Notes: a model not told the origin generated them from the sequence alone. Counted from the stretch's first letter, positions 6,882 through 13,805 are shown. The stretch: 13,805 bases of DNA from Pseudomonadota bacterium (GCA_023433965.1 JAEYTQ010000362.1:1-13805), one strand, 5' to 3'. A program made the numbers and translations.

Positions 6882-7829
6882 GTGCTTGAACTGATCGTCA
6901 TATCGACGCTGAACGGTCTGCTGTTCGGCATGCTGCTGTTCCTGCTGTCGAGCGGCTTGACCGTCATCTTCAGCATGATGGGCGTGCTCAACTTCGCCCA
7001 TGCCAGCTTCTACATGCTCGGCGCATTCTTCGGCTACCAGCTCACCAAATGGGTCGGCTTCTGGCCGGCGCTGCTGCTGGCCCCGCTGCTGGTCGGCGCG
7101 ATCGGCATGGCAGTCGAGCGCTACGGCCTGCGCAACACGCACAAGCACGGCCATGTGGCGGAGCTGCTCCTGACCTTCGGTCTCGCGTTCGCGATCGAAG
7201 AGATCGTGGCGATGATGTGGGGCAGGAGCCCCGTCGACTACCGCGTGCCGGCGTTGCTCGACTTTCCCGCCTTCACGATCTTCTCGACGAATTATCCCGC
7301 CTACAAGATCTTCATGCTGGCGGTGTCGATCCTGATCTTCATCGTGCTGCTGATGGTGCTCAAGCGCACGCGGGTCGGCCTGATCGTCCAGGCCGCGCTG
7401 ACGCATCCCCACATGGTGGGGCATCTCGGTCACAACGTGGGACGCATCTTCATGCTGGTGTTCGGCGTCGGCAGCGCGCTGGCGGGAATTGCCGGCGTGA
7501 TCGCAGGTCCCGCGCTGGTGACGCAGTCCGACATGGCCGCGGCGCTCGGACCCATCCTGTTCGTGGTCATCGTGTTCGGCGGCCTCGGCTCCTTGCCCGG
7601 CGCCTTCATCGCTTCGCTGGTCATCGGCCTGATACAGACCTTTGCGGTGGCGCTGAACGGTTCGCTGGCGAGCGCCTTCGGTCCGCTCGATCCGTCGGCG
7701 GGGCCGTCCGTGCTCACCGACATCTGGAACGTCACCATCGCCCAGGTGGCACCGATCGTGCCCTACCTGCTGCTGGTGATCATCCTGATGGTACGCCCCA
7801 TGGGCCTGATGGGGACGCGCGAGACATGA
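6882..7829 (+). CDS. livH: ABC transporter permease, LivH type
   Basis: A 315-residue inner-membrane subunit that forms the translocation path with LivM. GTG 6882 is preferred because GAGGTG (6868-6873) lies 8 bases upstream and the protein then begins VLELIVISTLNGLLFG, the usual family start. GTG 6873 is in frame but overlaps that ribosome binding site. About eight hydrophobic segments are visible. The family motif near residues 30-45 reads MGVLNFAHASFYMLGAF, and the conserved late region reads FVVIVFGGLGSLPGAFIASL. It overlaps livM by ATGA at 7826-7829, implying coupled translation. Assignment to the HAAT permease family is firm; the liv symbol denotes the family rather than a proven substrate. 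Confidence 0.92.
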   Translation: MLELIVISTLNGLLFGMLLFLLSSGLTVIFSMMGVLNFAHASFYMLGAFFGYQLTKWVGFWPALLLAPLLVGAIGMAVERYGLRNTHKHGHVAELLLTFGLAFAIEEIVAMMWGRSPVDYRVPALLDFPAFTIFSTNYPAYKIFMLAVSILIFIVLLMVLKRTRVGLIVQAALTHPHMVGHLGHNVGRIFMLVFGVGSALAGIAGVIAGPALVTQSDMAAALGPILFVVIVFGGLGSLPGAFIASLVIGLIQTFAVALNGSLASAFGPLDPSAGPSVLTDIWNVTIAQVAPIVPYLLLVIILMVRPMGLMGTRET

Positions 7830-9136
7830 ACGCCAAGACGACATCGACTTCGACAGCGACATCGGCGATCGCAGAACGGCCGGCAGGCGACGGCCTGCGC
7901 TTCTACGGCATATGGCTTGTCGGTATCGCCGCGCTGATCGTGCTGCCGCTGATCTTCTCCTCCGGCGGCTCGCTGACGTCCTTCAGCCTGATCGGCATCG
8001 CGATCGTGTTCGCGCTGTCCTACAACATCCTGCTCGGCCAGACCGGCCTCTTGTCGTTCGGCCATGCGGTGCATTACGGCCTCGGCGGCTTCGCTGCGTG
8101 CCACATGATGAATGCGGTGGTCTCGCACGGCTGGCCGATCCCGCTGCCGTTCATTCCGCTGTTCGGTGGGCTCGGCGGCCTCGCTTTCGCGATCGTCATC
8201 GGCTGGCTGATGACCAAGCGGGCCGGCACCGTGTTCTCGATGATCTCGCTCGGCATTGCCGAACTGGTGGCGTCCTCCTCGCTGATCCTGCGTTCGGTAT
8301 TCGGCGGCGAGTCCGGGATATCGACCGACCGCACGGCTTTGCCGAAGATCCTCGGCTTGAGTTTCGGCCCGCAGCTTCAGGTCTATTATCTGATCGCGTT
8401 CTGGCTGGTCATCGCGGCCATCGCGATGTACGCGCTGACGCGGACCCCGCTGGGGCGGATCAGCAATGCGGTGCGGGACAATCCCGAGCGCGTCCAGTTC
8501 ATCGGCTATGATCCGCACGTGGTCCGCTACATCGCCTTCTGTTTTGCCGGCTTCTTCGCCGGCGTGGCGGGGGGACTGGCCGCGATCAACTTCGAGATCG
8601 CCAACGCCGCCTATCTCGGCGCGATCCAATCCGGCCTCGTGCTGTTCTCGACCTTCATTGGGGGCGTCGCCTTCTTCTTCGGGCCCATCCTGGGTGCAAT
8701 CCTCGTGACCTATCTTCAGCTCGGGCTGACCAGCGTCACTGGCGTCTGGCAGCTCTATTTCGGCATCATCTTCATCGGCATCGTGATGCTGTCCCCCGGC
8801 GGCATCGCCGGACTCATCATGATGCACCGGCCGCTGGTTCGCGCCGGAACTCTGCCGACGGTGATTCCTTCCTATCTGCTCGCGGCGGTGCCGACCCTGG
8901 CACTGGCTTGCGGCGTGATCCTGACTATCGAGTCCATCGCGCGCACGCATAGCGGTCAGGGCAATCCGATCAACCTGTTCGGCATTGCCTTCAACCCGGC
9001 GTCGCCGGTGACCTGGGCGAGTGCGGCGGTCCTCGTCGTCGGCGGCTTCTTCGTCGCGCGCCTGAGCTGGCGGCGGGTCGGCGAGGCATGGGACCGCGCG
9101 GCGACGGTCGCGCGCGACCGGGGGTATTTGGCATGA
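7826..9136 (+). CDS. livM: ABC transporter permease, LivM type, with a C-terminal extension
   Basis: A 436-residue membrane partner of LivH. ATG 7826 overlaps the livH stop. After a Thr/Ser-rich cytoplasmic N-terminus (~1-25), the core membrane domain contains NILLGQTGLLSFGHAV (near residue 65) and the conserved segment RVQFIGYDPHVVRYIAFCFA (~225-245), the loop that contacts the ATPases. The usual LivM end, SPGGIAGLI, is reached near residue 326-332. About 105 further residues follow, with two more hydrophobic stretches (~350-375 and ~395-412) and a charged tail. This extension is not part of the basic family fold, and its function is unknown. The gene overlaps livG by ATGA at 9133-9136. Confidence in family and boundaries is high. 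Confidence 0.92.
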   Translation: MNAKTTSTSTATSAIAERPAGDGLRFYGIWLVGIAALIVLPLIFSSGGSLTSFSLIGIAIVFALSYNILLGQTGLLSFGHAVHYGLGGFAACHMMNAVVSHGWPIPLPFIPLFGGLGGLAFAIVIGWLMTKRAGTVFSMISLGIAELVASSSLILRSVFGGESGISTDRTALPKILGLSFGPQLQVYYLIAFWLVIAAIAMYALTRTPLGRISNAVRDNPERVQFIGYDPHVVRYIAFCFAGFFAGVAGGLAAINFEIANAAYLGAIQSGLVLFSTFIGGVAFFFGPILGAILVTYLQLGLTSVTGVWQLYFGIIFIGIVMLSPGGIAGLIMMHRPLVRAGTLPTVIPSYLLAAVPTLALACGVILTIESIARTHSGQGNPINLFGIAFNPASPVTWASAAVLVVGGFFVARLSWRRVGEAWDRAATVARDRGYLA

Positions 9137-9882
9137 CGGCAGCGATCGAAGTCCGCGCCGTCGAAAAGCGCTTTGGCAATGTCGGCATCATCCGCGATCT
9201 CAATCTCAGCGTCGCGCAAGGTGAGCGTCACGCCATCATCGGTCCGAACGGTGCCGGCAAGTCGACGACGTTCAATCTCATCAGCGGTCATATCAAGCCG
9301 ACCTCGGGCGAGGTGAGGCTGAACGGCGACGTCATCTCCGGCCTCAGGCCGTTCGAAATCAACCGGCGCGGCCTGTCGCGCTCGTTCCAGGTCACCAACG
9401 TATTCGCGCGCATGTCGGTGTGGGAGAACGTCCGCTGCGCCGTGCTGTGGGCGACAGGGCACCGTTACGCCTTCTGGAAGAACGTCGACAGCCTGCCGGA
9501 GGTGCGCGAGCGCACGGCGCAGATCCTCGACGACATCCATCTGACGCATCGGCGCGATGTTCCGGCCGGCTTGCTGACCTACGCCGAGCAGCGCGAGCTG
9601 GAGATCGGCATCACCATCGCCGGCGGCGCAACCGTCGTGATGCTGGACGAGCCGACGGCGGGCATGAGCCACGCCGAGACCGAGCGCGCGGTGGCGCTGA
9701 TCCGGCGCCTGACCGAGGGCAAGACCCTCGTCATCGTCGAGCACGACATGAGCGTCGTGTTCGGTCTCGCCGACCGCATTTCCGTGCTGGTCTACGGCCA
9801 CATCATCGCTTCCGGTACGCCGGAGGAGATCAGGCGCGACCCCAAAGTCAAGGAAGCCTATCTCGGCGAGGAGGCGCACTGA
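9133..9882 (+). CDS. livG: ABC transporter ATP-binding protein, LivG type
   Basis: A 249-residue cytoplasmic ATPase that powers the LivHM channel together with LivF. ATG 9133 overlaps the livM stop. The Walker A motif GPNGAGKST is canonical (residues 37-45). Family features include SRSFQVTNVFARMSVWENV, Walker B VVMLDEPTAG and a switch histidine in VEHDMSVV. The signature segment is divergent: where LSGGQ-type sequence is expected it reads LLTYAEQRELEIG. The start/stop overlap with livF (A9882 is shared) implies coupled translation. With LivF carrying an altered Walker A, this subunit may hold the more normal ATP site on its own Walker A side; that is inference. Confidence 0.93.
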   Translation: MTAAIEVRAVEKRFGNVGIIRDLNLSVAQGERHAIIGPNGAGKSTTFNLISGHIKPTSGEVRLNGDVISGLRPFEINRRGLSRSFQVTNVFARMSVWENVRCAVLWATGHRYAFWKNVDSLPEVRERTAQILDDIHLTHRRDVPAGLLTYAEQRELEIGITIAGGATVVMLDEPTAGMSHAETERAVALIRRLTEGKTLVIVEHDMSVVFGLADRISVLVYGHIIASGTPEEIRRDPKVKEAYLGEEAH

Positions 9883-10577
9883 TGCTCGAGGTCAGGGACC
9901 TGCACGCCTATTACGGCAAGAGCCACATTCTCCAGGGCGTCGATCTCGACGTTGCCGCGGGCGAGGTCGTCAGCCTGCTCGGTCGCAACGGCGTGGGACG
10001 TTCGACCACGGTCAAGGCGATCATGGGCGAGGTTGCCCCGCAAGGCACGATCCGCTTCAAAGGCAACGACATCGCGGGGCTGCCGAGCTACAAGATCGCG
10101 CGCCTCGGTCTCGGTTATGTGCCGGAGCATCGGGACATCTTTCCGGGTCTGACGGTCCGCCAGAACCTGCTCCTCGGCATCAAGGACACGCGGCGTCCCG
10201 GCAAATGGCAGCTTCAGGACATGCTCGACATGTTTCCGAATCTGGCCGCGCGGGCGGATACGCCTGCAGGGGTGCTGTCGGGCGGCGAGAAGCAGATGCT
10301 CACGACGTGCCGGACCCTGATGGGCGACCCCGATCTCATCATGATCGACGAGCCGACCGAAGGTTTGGCGCCGTTGATCGTACAGCAGGTCGGCGACCTC
10401 ATCGCCCGCATCGCGCAGGCGGGCGTTGCGATTCTGCTCGTCGAGCAGAAGCTGTCGATTGCGATGAAGATTTCCAACCGCGTCTACGTCATGGGGCACG
10501 GTCGCGTGGTCTTCGAAGGCACGCCCGAGCAACTGAGATCAAATAGCGACGTTCGCGCGCAATGGCTGGAAGTGTGA
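9882..10577 (+). CDS. livF: ABC transporter ATP-binding protein, LivF type, with Walker A Lys-to-Arg
   Basis: A 231-residue cytoplasmic ATPase partner of LivG. ATG 9882 overlaps the livG stop. Walker A reads GRNGVGRST (34-42): the normally invariant lysine is Arg40, encoded by CGT at 9999-10001. The signature LSGGEKQML and Walker B LIMIDEPTEGLAP are intact. As is usual in LivF proteins, the switch position reads LLVEQKL without histidine. The gene is otherwise full length and uninterrupted, so it is not an obvious pseudogene. I believe some LivF relatives carry the same change, but cannot verify that here. It is the last gene of the transporter operon. No good terminator follows, only GGGG-gcgt-CCCC at 10578-10589 without a T-run. 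Confidence 0.92.
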   Translation: MLEVRDLHAYYGKSHILQGVDLDVAAGEVVSLLGRNGVGRSTTVKAIMGEVAPQGTIRFKGNDIAGLPSYKIARLGLGYVPEHRDIFPGLTVRQNLLLGIKDTRRPGKWQLQDMLDMFPNLAARADTPAGVLSGGEKQMLTTCRTLMGDPDLIMIDEPTEGLAPLIVQQVGDLIARIAQAGVAILLVEQKLSIAMKISNRVYVMGHGRVVFEGTPEQLRSNSDVRAQWLEV

Positions 10578-10941
10578 GGGGGCGTCCCCGCTGGCGCAGG
10601 TCCCATTCTTGGCGGATTTGACGGCAGTGCGCTGATGGCGCCAACAGGGGCGTTGGCCCGGAACGAGTGATGTTCCTCAGCGTCGTCGGGAAGGAATACC
10701 CACAACCGATCACTGCTCCGGCGTCCCGCCAGCCAGGCTTGCCCCAGTGTCCGCATGGACGCGAGCTTGCCGGGAATTAACTTGGTTCCGATCGAGTGCC
10801 CCTTTAACGTTCCCCGTCCGCTCATCACCTGTCGCTACGGATGCCTTCGCGCATCAGTCGTTCCCAAGGGAGCTGTGGGCAGGCGCCACGATGTATGAAC
10901 CTATGCTGCTGTAAACAAAGCGGAAAATACCAGGAGTGGCG
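10578..10941. other. Gene-poor stretch at the right end of the inserted segment
   Basis: No gene is recognised on either strand. A minus-strand frame is open at about 10828-10484, but it runs into livF, has no family signature and looks like GC-driven chance. A weak inverted repeat GCCAAC/GTTGGC lies near 10639-10656. A poor promoter-like pair, TTGGTT (10782-10787) and TAACGT (10805-10810), might drive the kinase gene. The stretch lies just inside the right direct repeat and could hold decayed element sequence. Confidence 0.5.
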
Positions 10942-10974
10942 ATGGCAGGCGCGTTGTTGAAACTGGACACATGA
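10942..10974 (+). CDS. Ten-codon leader ORF directly upstream of the histidine kinase
   Basis: ATG 10942 has AGGAG (10932-10936) 5 bases upstream and encodes MAGALLKLDT, ending at TGA 10972-10974. It stops three bases before the kinase GTG 10978 and is in the same frame. The kinase start itself has no ribosome binding site. Termination at the leader could therefore feed reinitiation at GTG, or readthrough of TGA would add 12 residues to the kinase. The layout is visible; translation of the leader is inferred. Confidence 0.45.
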   Translation: MAGALLKLDT

Positions 10975-10984
10975 TCCGTGACGG
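10969..10984 (+). repeat. Right copy of 16-bp direct repeat, attR-like
   Basis: This is a perfect match to 3808-3823 (acatgatccgtgacgg). Together with the next ten bases it preserves a regulator C-terminus. It spans the histidine kinase GTG start at 10978. The distance between the copies is 7161 bases, the presumed length of the inserted segment. Confidence 0.7.
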
Positions 10985-10994
10985 CATTCGGTAA
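10971..10994 (+). pseudogene. Displaced 3' end of the response regulator gene
   Basis: Reading from 10971 gives MIRDGIR and TAA, matching the response regulator's own end MIRDGMR. The stop lies inside the kinase gene, so the frame overlaps the kinase start (GTG 10978) by 17 bases. This is best explained as the original end of the regulator gene, once directly joined to the kinase gene, left behind when the segment between 3824 and 10984 arrived. Confidence 0.65.
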
Positions 10995-12438
10995 ACTCGT
11001 CCGCACCACGGCGTTCCGGCTGACGCTGGTCTATCTGCTGCTGTTTGCGATGTTCGCGGCCTCGCTGCTGGCCTATTTCGCCTGGAATACGCGGCGGCTG
11101 ATCACCGAGGAGATCACGCAGACCGTCAATGCCGAGACGTCGGAGATCAGCGAGATCTACGGCCGCCGGGGCTTGCGCGGTCTCGTGCTGGCGATCGAAT
11201 ACCGGGCGCTGCGGCCGGGCGCCAACCTCTACCTCGTCACAACGCCGACGGGGCAGGCGATCGCCGGCAATGTCGGCTCGCTCGCGCCCGGCGTGATGGC
11301 GACGTCCGGCTGGTCCGAGACGGCCTACCGGCGGCTCGAAGATGCCGATGACCGCGACCATCGCGCGCTGGTGCGCGTCACCGAATTGGAGAACGGCTTC
11401 CGCCTTCTGATCGGCCGCGACCTCGCCGAGCGACGGCGCCTGTTCGGCATCGTCGCCAAGGCGGCGCAATTTTCGGTGCTGATCGTCGTGGTGCTCGGCC
11501 TCGGCGGCGGCATCTTCGTCGCACGGCGGGTGCTGAGGCGCATCGACGCCATGACCGGCACGACGCAGCGGATCATGACCGGCGATCTCAGCGAGCGCCT
11601 GCCGGTGGGACGCAGCGGTGACGAGCTCGACCGCCTCGCCGAAAATCTCAACGCCATGCTGGAGCGGATCGAGGCGTTGATGGCGGGGCTGAAGGAAGTC
11701 TCCGACAACATCGCCCACGACCTCAAGACCCCGCTGACGCGCTTGCGTAACCGGGCCGAGGAAGCGTTGGCGCGATCGGGCGGCGAAGCCGATTATCGGG
11801 CGGCGCTGGAACGGACCATCGAGGAATCCGACGGGTTGATCCGTACCTTCAACGCGCTGTTGATGATCGCGCGCGCCGAGTCCGGACAGGCGCGCGGCAA
11901 CATGGATGATTTCGACGCGGCGGAGGTGGCGAACGGCATCCACGAGCTCTACGAGCCGCTGGCCGAAGACGATGGCATGAGCCTGACGGTGAAGGCGGAT
12001 CCGACGCCGGTTCATGCCAATCGCGAACTGATCAGCCAGGCGCTCGCCAATCTGGTCGAGAATGCAATTAAGTACGGCAAGCCGGCGGCTCAGGCGGCCG
12101 GAACCGTGGTCAGCATGGACCCGCGGCAAATCACGATCGAGGCGAGGCGCGAGGGTGACCAGGTGCTGCTCAGCGTCACCGATCGTGGACCGGGGATCCC
12201 CGAAGCCGATCGCAAGCACGTCGTCGAACGATTCGTTCGGCTGGAGGCCAGTCGCACGCTACCGGGCTCCGGCCTCGGCCTCAGCCTCGCCTCGGCGGTT
12301 GCGACGCTGCACGGCGGCGAATTGCGGCTGGGCGATGCCAATCCCGGGCTCGTCGCCACGCTCGTCCTGCCGGCGCGCGCAGGCGCCGGCGACAGGGTAG
12401 CTCCACCAATGCCGGATGTGCCACAGAAGGTGGCATGA
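10978..12438 (+). CDS. HAMP-domain sensor histidine kinase
   Basis: A 486-residue inner-membrane sensor kinase. GTG 10978 starts MTAFGKLVRTT; no better start lies upstream, since TGA 10972 closes the frame. Two membrane segments (~13-36 and ~160-183) flank a periplasmic sensor region of about 125 residues with no recognised fold. A HAMP domain follows (~183-236). The phospho-acceptor is His247 in DNIAHDLKTPLTRL. The ATPase domain has Asn362 (LVENAIKYG), DRGPGIP at ~402 and GSGLGLSLA. The presumed partner is the OmpR-type regulator at 3132-3833, from which it is now separated. No Shine-Dalgarno sequence precedes the GTG, as expected for a gene once coupled to the regulator. The gene overlaps glnE by ATGA at 12435-12438. 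The stimulus is unknown; proximity to a Do protease suggests envelope stress. Confidence 0.93.
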   Translation: MTAFGKLVRTTAFRLTLVYLLLFAMFAASLLAYFAWNTRRLITEEITQTVNAETSEISEIYGRRGLRGLVLAIEYRALRPGANLYLVTTPTGQAIAGNVGSLAPGVMATSGWSETAYRRLEDADDRDHRALVRVTELENGFRLLIGRDLAERRRLFGIVAKAAQFSVLIVVVLGLGGGIFVARRVLRRIDAMTGTTQRIMTGDLSERLPVGRSGDELDRLAENLNAMLERIEALMAGLKEVSDNIAHDLKTPLTRLRNRAEEALARSGGEADYRAALERTIEESDGLIRTFNALLMIARAESGQARGNMDDFDAAEVANGIHELYEPLAEDDGMSLTVKADPTPVHANRELISQALANLVENAIKYGKPAAQAAGTVVSMDPRQITIEARREGDQVLLSVTDRGPGIPEADRKHVVERFVRLEASRTLPGSGLGLSLASAVATLHGGELRLGDANPGLVATLVLPARAGAGDRVAPPMPDVPQKVA

Positions 12439-13805
12439 ACCACTCCGCGCCGGGAAACGCGGACAAGCATGGCGAGAGGCTGGCCGCGCGCTTCGCGGAA
12501 GCTCCCCATATTGCCGCTTCCACCACCGACGAACGACGTTTCGAAGGCTGGCTGGCCGAGCTCGAGCCGGCGCACGCGGCCCGTCTCGACGCCCTGCTGG
12601 TTCATCCCTTCGCGCGGGATATCCTGACCGGCATCGCGGAGTTCTCGCCCTATCTGTTCGATCTGGTGCGCGCCGATGCCGTGCGCCTGATCCGGCTGCT
12701 CGAATGCGATCCGGATGCGCATCTGGAGGCACTGATCGCGGAGGCGCGGAGCGCGGTGCTCGCGGCCTCCGACGAAGCCGAGGTGATGCGGTTGCTCCGC
12801 CGCATGAAGGCAGAGGCTGCTCTCCTGATCGCGTTGTGCGACATCGGCGGGGTCTGGCCGGTCATGCGGGTGACGGCGGCCCTCACCGATGTCGCGGTGT
12901 CCTCCGTGCAGGTGGCGCTGCGGTACCTGCTGCGGCAGGAGGCCGCACGCGGCAAGCTCTCGCCGCCCGATCCCGAGGCGCCCGAGGAGGGCTGCGGGCT
13001 GATCGTGCTGGCGATGGGCAAGATGGGTGCTGGCGAGCTGAACTATTCCAGCGACATCGACCTGATCGTGTTCTTCGATCCCGATGCAACCACGATCGCG
13101 CCCGACATCGAGCCGCAGCCGTTCTTCGTTCGCGTGACCCAGGGCATGGCGCGCATCCTGCAGCAGCGCACCTATGACGGTTACGTCTTCCGCGTCGATC
13201 TGCGGCTGCGGCCCGATCCGTCCTCGACGCAGGTGGCGATCTCCAGGGACGCTGCACTGAACTATTACGAGCGGGAAGGGCGCACCTGGGAGCGCGCCGC
13301 GATGATCAAGGCGCGGGCCTGCGCCGGCGATCCAAAGGCGGGCGAAGCGCTTCTGGCGGAGATCGCGCCCTTCGTCTGGCGCAAGCATCTCGACTTCGCC
13401 GCACTCGCCGACGTGCACGACATGAAGCGGCAGATGCAGACCTATCGCGGCCAGAGCGAGGTCGCGGTCGAGGGCCACAACGTCAAGGTCGGCCGCGGCG
13501 GCATTCGCGAGATCGAGTTTTTCGCGCAGACGCAGCAGCTGATCGCGGGCGGCCGCCATCCGGAGTTGCGGGTGCGGCCGACACTGAGGGCGCTCGGCGT
13601 GCTCGCCGCCAGCAACTGGATCACCTCCGCCGCGCGGGACGAGCTGACGACGGCCTACGAATTCCTGCGCCGGGTCGAGCATCGCCTCCAGATGATCGCC
13701 GACGAGCAGACCCATACGCTGCCCGAGGACAAGCAGGCGGTCGAGCGTTTCGCCTGGTTCTTCGGCTATCCGGATCGCGAGACCTTTGCGCGCGACCTCC
13801 TGCAC
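12435..13805 (+). CDS. glnE: Bifunctional glutamine synthetase adenylyltransferase / adenylyl-removing enzyme, N-terminal half (3' end outside window)
   Basis: ATG 12435 overlaps the kinase stop and the frame stays open to the right edge: 457 codons, roughly half of a typical GlnE of about 950-990 residues. GlnE adds AMP to, and removes it from, glutamine synthetase in response to PII and glutamine. It thus sets ammonia assimilation. The visible half is the adenylyl-removing domain: AMGKMGAGELNYSSDIDLI at 193-209, with catalytic acids Asp207 and Asp209; DLRLRPDPSS and YYEREGRTWERAAMIKAR follow, then VKVGRGGIREIEFFAQ at 350-365. Before the nucleotidyltransferase motif lies a helical N-terminus rich in Leu/Ala. 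Coupling to a sensor kinase gene suggests co-expression, though no mechanistic link is known from the sequence. Confidence 0.95.
   Translation, partial: MNHSAPGNADKHGERLAARFAEAPHIAASTTDERRFEGWLAELEPAHAARLDALLVHPFARDILTGIAEFSPYLFDLVRADAVRLIRLLECDPDAHLEALIAEARSAVLAASDEAEVMRLLRRMKAEAALLIALCDIGGVWPVMRVTAALTDVAVSSVQVALRYLLRQEAARGKLSPPDPEAPEEGCGLIVLAMGKMGAGELNYSSDIDLIVFFDPDATTIAPDIEPQPFFVRVTQGMARILQQRTYDGYVFRVDLRLRPDPSSTQVAISRDAALNYYEREGRTWERAAMIKARACAGDPKAGEALLAEIAPFVWRKHLDFAALADVHDMKRQMQTYRGQSEVAVEGHNVKVGRGGIREIEFFAQTQQLIAGGRHPELRVRPTLRALGVLAASNWITSAARDELTTAYEFLRRVEHRLQMIADEQTHTLPEDKQAVERFAWFFGYPDRETFARDLLH

Noticed and set aside
5487..7862. Long minus-strand open frame of 791 codons opposite the binding protein and livH genes
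   Set aside because: It mirrors two well-supported genes, is rich in His/Arg/Gln/Asp as expected for an antisense frame of GC-rich DNA, and has no recognisable domain.
10484..10828. Minus-strand 114-codon frame spanning the livF end and the gap after it
   Set aside because: It overlaps livF antisense, has no recognised motif and no clear ribosome binding site; kept only as part of the unexplained stretch.
12090..13805. Minus-strand open frame of 571 codons opposite glnE and the kinase end
   Set aside because: Shadow of glnE, which shows its catalytic motifs in the plus-strand frame.

Overview
The window comes from a GC-rich alphaproteobacterium, most likely a Bradyrhizobium or close relative. 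The reasons are the strong GC bias at third codon positions, the order Do-type protease / OmpR-type response regulator / HAMP histidine kinase / glnE that I recall from Rhizobiales, and a high-GC branched-chain-type ABC transporter cluster. All genes read rightward.

Layout: the C-terminal part of a methyl-accepting chemotaxis protein (1-1064, start outside the window); a periplasmic Do/HtrA-type serine protease with two PDZ domains (1286-2866); a gap with two strong hairpins, the second a likely intrinsic terminator; an OmpR-type response regulator (3132-3833); a gap with a candidate operator; a fused double-TetR regulator (4036-5262); a broken signal-peptide ORF (5259-5405); a complete HAAT-type ABC transporter (binding protein 5535-6767, LivH 6882-7829, LivM 7826-9136, LivG 9133-9882, LivF 9882-10577); a 364-base stretch with no recognised gene, then a ten-codon leader ORF; the histidine kinase (10978-12438); and the first 457 codons of glnE (12435-13805, cut by the right edge).

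The main observation is that the response regulator and its presumed partner kinase are separated by about 7.16 kb carrying the tetR-ABC transporter cassette. A perfect 16-bp direct repeat (acatgatccgtgacgg) lies at both ends, at 3808-3823 in the 3' end of the regulator gene and at 10969-10984 at the start of the kinase gene. After the right copy, the DNA still encodes a second regulator C-terminus (MIRDGIR, stop), which overlaps the kinase GTG start by 17 bases. This is the arrangement expected of an originally overlapping regulator-kinase pair. The left copy carries a substitute end (MIRDGMR, stop). This is the footprint of site-specific integration into the 3' end of a gene that restores the gene, but no recombinase gene is present.

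The insertion would have cost the kinase its translational coupling. Directly upstream there is now a ten-codon ORF with a good ribosome binding site; it ends three bases before the kinase start and is in the kinase frame. The kinase still overlaps glnE (ATGA), so an envelope-sensing two-component system, an envelope protease and the glutamine synthetase adenylyltransferase are linked in one neighbourhood. The transporter takes up an amino acid or other small organic acid or amide that cannot be identified here, and the double TetR protein is its likely regulator. LivF has arginine in place of the Walker A lysine, LivM has a long C-terminal extension, and a strong hairpin separates the binding-protein gene from the membrane and ATPase genes.
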